A stretch of 64,000 nt of DNA, taken from Brevibacillus centrosporus. GTDB taxonomy: Bacteria; Bacillota; Bacilli; Brevibacillales; Brevibacillaceae. The translations under genes and the position numbers were made by a program. The number at the start of each line of letters is the position of its first letter. Position 1 is the first letter of the stretch. The stretch is taken from assembly GCF_003710815.1 (NCBI RefSeq), contig NZ_RHHP01000001.1, positions 496,001 through 560,000 on the forward strand. The letters run 5' to 3'. The notes beneath the pieces were generated by a model. It had not been told where the DNA came from, did not search any database, and was given only the letters and a program-made list of their open reading frames with translations. Below are positions 60,702 to 64,000 of this stretch, piece by piece.

Positions 60702-61615
60702 TTTAATTCGCTCCCTTTCAGCAGAGTTTCTAGTACCGCCATTCGTGCTGCTACTCCATTCGTTACTTGCTTTTGAATCAAGGAGGCCCCCGATTCAACC
60801 AGATCTGTGTGAATTTCCACTCCCCGGTTGACTGGAGCCGGATGCATGATGACCGCCCCTGGTTTCATCGACTTCGCACGCTCCAGTGTCAAACCGTGTG
60901 CCTGATGATACTCTTCCTTGGAAATGTACAGCGACTCGGTATGACGCTCCAGCTGCACACGCAGCATCATGACGACATCTGCCGTCTGCACCGCTTCGTC
61001 CATCCCGACGATTCTCACTCCGTTCGGGATTTGAGCCGGCTGCGGCATCATGCTTGTCGGACCGGACAGCAAGAGCTTGATTCCGAGCTTCGGCATCGCA
61101 TGCAGGTGCGAGCCGAGTACACGGCTGTGGCGCAGGTCACCGATGATGGCAACAGTCAGTCCATCCAGTCGTCCGAACTGTTGTTTCATGGTCAAGAGGT
61201 CGAGCAGGCATTGGGTAGGATGTTCGTTTGTTCCATCCCCTGCATTGATCAGCTGCAGGTCAACGCTTGTCGCGAGCTCCTGCAAGAGACCTTCCTTTTT
61301 CGTCCGGATGACTGCCGCTTCTACGCCCATCGCTTCCAATGTCTTGATCGTGTCGTAGACCGTCTCGCCCTTCACTGCTGAGGAGGTTTCAGGAATGAAG
61401 TTTAACACGTGTGCGCCCAGACGCTTTTGAGCCACCTCAAAGGAAAAGCGCGTCCGCGTGCTGGCCTCGAAGAACAGGTTGGCGACAAATCGTCCGTGCA
61501 GGACGTTTGCCTGCTCGCCCGGGCGCTCCGCCCAGTAAGCCGCTCTCGTCAGCAGCTGTACAAGCTGTTCTTTCGTCATATCTTTTACGCCAATCAAGTG
61601 ACCCGTGTTGTTCAT
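60668..61615 (-). CDS. pyrB: Aspartate carbamoyltransferase, catalytic subunit
   Basis: Commits carbamoyl phosphate and aspartate to pyrimidines. The 315-residue enzyme has the carbamoyl-phosphate loop [50 protein letters not shown] and [11 protein letters not shown]. No pyrI regulatory gene is present, as in other Firmicutes. GGAGGG precedes the ATG. A PyrR-type attenuator lies directly upstream. Confidence 0.97.
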   Translation of the reverse strand: MNNTGHLIGVKDMTKEQLVQLLTRAAYWAERPGEQANVLHGRFVANLFFEASTRTRFSFEVAQKRLGAHVLNFIPETSSAVKGETVYDTIKTLEAMGVEAAVIRTKKEGLLQELATSVDLQLINAGDGTNEHPTQCLLDLLTMKQQFGRLDGLTVAIIGDLRHSRVLGSHLHAMPKLGIKLLLSGPTSMMPQPAQIPNGVRIVGMDEAVQTADVVMMLRVQLERHTESLYISKEEYHQAHGLTLERAKSMKPGAVIMHPAPVNRGVEIHTDLVESGASLIQKQVTNGVAARMAVLETLLKGSELKWEPSLVTANY

Positions 61616-61640
61616 CGTGAATCCCTCCGTTTATCTGGTG

Positions 61641-61705
61641 TATTCGAAAACTTGGCTGCGCCAAGCTTTTGGGCGGAGTCTTAGTTGCACTTATGCTGGA
61701 TAAGA
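61641..61705. repeat. Leader repeat, pyrB copy
   Basis: Shares TATT-x-GAAAACTTGGCT and CTTAGTTGCAC with the element at 63278-63335, both between an attenuator terminator and the next ribosome site. This copy also holds a CTTGGC-TGC-GCCAAG hairpin. Confidence 0.55.
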
Positions 61706-61726
61706 TTCCTATAAATCCTTATCTGT

Positions 61727-61845
61727 ACAAAAAAGCTTCTTGCCTTCGCCTTTAGCCTTTGTGGCTGGCGAGACAAGAAGCTGCTATGCTCTCCCTTTTT
61801 GCGCAGGGGAAACAGCGTTCTATGCCTTGTCAGCCTCTCTGGACT
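61727..61845 (-). promoter_or_regulatory. PyrR-controlled attenuator between pyrP and pyrB
   Basis: The PyrR binding loop AGTCCAGAGAGGCT (61832-61845, minus strand) fits the ARUCCNGNGAGGYU consensus fully. It is followed by a long terminator hairpin (GCAGCTTCTTG...CGCC / GGCG...CAAGAAGC plus six T, 61731-61782). UMP-bound PyrR stabilises the loop and lets the terminator form. Confidence 0.92.
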
Positions 61846-61874
61846 GGATTAAAGGAATGGGGAACGTTTTCTTC

Positions 61875-63221
61875 TTATTCTTTTTCGCTTTGCACGTCAC
61901 CCATTGCAGACTCTTTCCCTGGCAAAACCACATGCAGGATGATTCCGAGGAAGGTGGCGAAAGCGATATTGTCGATGGTCAGGTCGCTCAGGAAAGCGAC
62001 GCCTGTTCCTGCAAAGCTGATTTTATAGCCGCCGATACCCGTGACAAGGATCGCTGCTGCCAGTACCATGTTGCGTTTGTTGGAGAAATCAATCTTGTTA
62101 TCTACGTACATCCGCAAGCCTTGTGCTGCGATGATCCCGAACAGGATGATGGATACGCCGCCCAGCACTGGAGTTGGGATGCTCATCAAAAGCGTGCTGA
62201 TCTTGCCGATGAAGGCAAACAGGATCGCTAGAACTGCTGCGAGGCCGATCACCATTTTGCTGAATACGCGGGTAATCGCGAGTACGCCGATATTTTCGCC
62301 GTAGGTTGTTGCAGGAGGCCCACCGATGAACGCTGCAAGCGAAGTTGCGATACCGTCACCAAGCAAGCTGCGGTGCAGACCAGGGTCTTTCATCAGATCG
62401 CGGTCCATAACTTTGCTCGTTACCAGAAGATGCCCCAGATGCTCGGCCAGTGTTACGAATGCGACTGGTGCGATAACCAGTGCTGCGATCCAAGCGGATG
62501 GGTTGCCCATCGCTGCTGCGACTTCACCGAATTTGAAGTGAGTGGTGAACATTTCAGGGATGCTTACAACCCAAGGTGCATCCGCGATTTTTTGCAAGTC
62601 GATCAGGTCCGGGTGACGCAAGAGTGTGTAGACATAGCCTACGATGATACCAATCAGAATCGGGATCAGACCCAAGAATCCGCGAAGGAGAACCGCTGCA
62701 AAGATCGTTACAATCGTCGTTACCAAGGAAATTTCGATCGATGTCAGGGACATTTGCGATTGTCCGTCTACTGTTACCTTTGTTGCCATGTCGACTGCCA
62801 CACCTGCAAGGCTCAAACCGATGACCACGATGACAGATGCGATGACGACTGGCGGGAGAACTTTGTCAATCCATTTGACACCTGCCTTTTGGACAATGGC
62901 GGCAACGATGATGTACACCAGACCGGAGAGGAAGCATCCGAGCAGCGCCGTACCTACTCCGTGAGAAGCTGTGACCGCGATGATCGGTCCGATGAAGGCA
63001 AAGGAAGAACCCAGGTAGTTCGGGATTTTTCCTTTCGTGATCAACAGGAAGAGCAGCGTACCGATACCGCTTGTAAAAAGCGCCGTCGCCGGATCCAAGC
63101 CTGTCAGGATCGGGACGAGAACCGTCGAGCCAAACATGGCGAACAAGTGCTGGATAGACAGTGGCAGCAGTTTTTTCAGTTCAGGTGTTTCGTTAACATC
63201 AATGTAATTTTTCTGGCTCAT
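61875..63221 (-). CDS. pyrP: Uracil permease (NCS2 family)
   Basis: Imports uracil with H+. The 448-residue membrane protein has about fourteen helices, starting MSQKNYIDVNETPELKKLLPLSIQHLFAMFGSTVLVPILTGLDPATALFTSGIGTLLF, and carries the NCS2 signatures FAFIGPIIA and a QGLRMYVDNKIDF end. ATG 63221 is preferred, as homologues begin just before the LSIQHLFAMFG block. It lies between pyrR and pyrB with attenuators on both sides, as in Bacillus. Confidence 0.95.
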   Translation of the reverse strand: MSQKNYIDVNETPELKKLLPLSIQHLFAMFGSTVLVPILTGLDPATALFTSGIGTLLFLLITKGKIPNYLGSSFAFIGPIIAVTASHGVGTALLGCFLSGLVYIIVAAIVQKAGVKWIDKVLPPVVIASVIVVIGLSLAGVAVDMATKVTVDGQSQMSLTSIEISLVTTIVTIFAAVLLRGFLGLIPILIGIIVGYVYTLLRHPDLIDLQKIADAPWVVSIPEMFTTHFKFGEVAAAMGNPSAWIAALVIAPVAFVTLAEHLGHLLVTSKVMDRDLMKDPGLHRSLLGDGIATSLAAFIGGPPATTYGENIGVLAITRVFSKMVIGLAAVLAILFAFIGKISTLLMSIPTPVLGGVSIILFGIIAAQGLRMYVDNKIDFSNKRNMVLAAAILVTGIGGYKISFAGTGVAFLSDLTIDNIAFATFLGIILHVVLPGKESAMGDVQSEKE

Positions 63222-63277
63222 ACCGATAGGTTCCCCCTGCATTTCTTTTTCTTTCCTTTATCTTTTTGCTCGCTCTG

Positions 63278-63335
63278 TATTAGAAAACTTGGCTCCGCAG
63301 GTGAAGCCTTAGTTGCACGTATACTTGCTAAAAAT
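63278..63335. repeat. Leader repeat, pyrP copy
   Basis: Second copy of the element seen at 61641-61705, with TATTAGAAAACTTGGCT and CTTAGTTGCAC retained and the part in between diverged. Confidence 0.55.
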
Positions 63336-63360
63336 CTTGCAAATTCTTACTGCACACAAG

Positions 63361-63444
63361 AAAAACCTCTTCGTGCGGGCACAAAGAGGTCAGCTTCTCC
63401 ACAAACATGGGAAGATATCTGCCTCTTGCCGACCTCACGGGATC
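63361..63444 (-). promoter_or_regulatory. PyrR-controlled attenuator between pyrR and pyrP
   Basis: Binding loop GATCCCGTGAGGTC (63431-63444, minus strand), matching 12 of 14 consensus positions, in a CCTCTT...AAGAGG stem. The terminator is CCTCTTTGTG / CACGAAGAGG plus T-run (63361-63388). Confidence 0.9.
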
Positions 63445-63583
63445 GTTTTTAAAGAGGAGTTATTCAGTTGTGTTTAACGTGTAGGAAATGATAAGCGTTT
63501 ACGCTTATCATTTCCGGAGCGCATGGAAACTTTCCGCTAAAACGCGGTCGCTCCTCCATGCATAGGCCTCGGTAGAGGTTTTC

Positions 63584-64000
<417 letters not shown>

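Overview
The window looks like chromosome of a low-to-mid GC Firmicute of the Brevibacillus / Paenibacillaceae type. This rests on strong AGGAGG-like ribosome sites, the blocks coaBC-rpoZ-gmk-remA-yicC and pyrR-pyrP-pyrB-pyrC-carA-carB-pyrF-pyrE, SAM-I and PyrR attenuation, and an HxlR/hxlAB system. The genus is an inference. From memory of Bacillus subtilis, the pyr operon and the rqcH/yicC/remA/gmk/rpoZ/coaBC block are near neighbours there, so roughly 5-53 kb here reads as a large variable segment between two conserved anchors.

Layout. 1-5 kb: housekeeping block (coaBC partial, rpoZ, gmk, remA, yicC; rqcH opposite). 5-18 kb: mixed small genes and transporters, including a probable 6S RNA gene, an enoyl-CoA hydratase/CaiB pair, a Cys/His/Tyr-rich coat-like protein, EamA+GntR, a divergent KptA-like protein beside a CPBP protease, CcdC, two deletion remnants of a siderophore permease operon, and a CapA protein. 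18.5-25.6 kb: an amino-acid catabolic island (IlvA-like dehydratase, M20 amidohydrolase, YfcC-type carrier, LysR, ornithine-cyclodeaminase-like reductase, aminotransferase) with a shared palindromic operator candidate. 25.6-27.4 kb: hom behind two tandem SAM-I riboswitches. 27.4-37.5 kb: hxlA-hxlB, then pgi, an oxidoreductase, gnd, zwf and an hxlR-type gene. Together these encode all but the lactonase step of a dissimilatory ribulose-monophosphate formaldehyde oxidation cycle. A small zinc-ribbon gene precedes hxlR. 37.7-43.5 kb: a saccharopine-dehydrogenase-like gene with a tiny upstream ORF, a membrane protein/TPR/AAA ATPase operon, a MarR-GNAT fusion with two operators, and a frameshifted peptidoglycan-binding-like gene.

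43.6-53.3 kb: a PucR-linked cluster in which an M20 carbamoyl-amino-acid-type hydrolase, PyrK, class 1B PyrD and a dihydroorotase/allantoinase-family hydrolase overlap or abut tightly, with an MFS carrier upstream and a nitroreductase and CapA protein downstream. 53.6-64 kb: the pyr operon, which lacks the pyrK-pyrD pair usually placed between carB and pyrF. The strongest novelty candidate is that the 43.6-53.3 kb cluster is an orotate (or dihydropyrimidine) degradation operon that has captured the PyrDK enzyme; the alternative is simple relocation of biosynthetic pyrKD.

Several short genes and RNAs (a YjzC-like protein, a 43-residue membrane peptide, a 47-residue zinc ribbon, a 42-residue leader ORF, 6S RNA, two unassigned structured RNAs) were found by direct reading. 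No rRNA, tRNA, insertion sequence or CRISPR array was seen. All family calls are from reading motifs, not from database searches.
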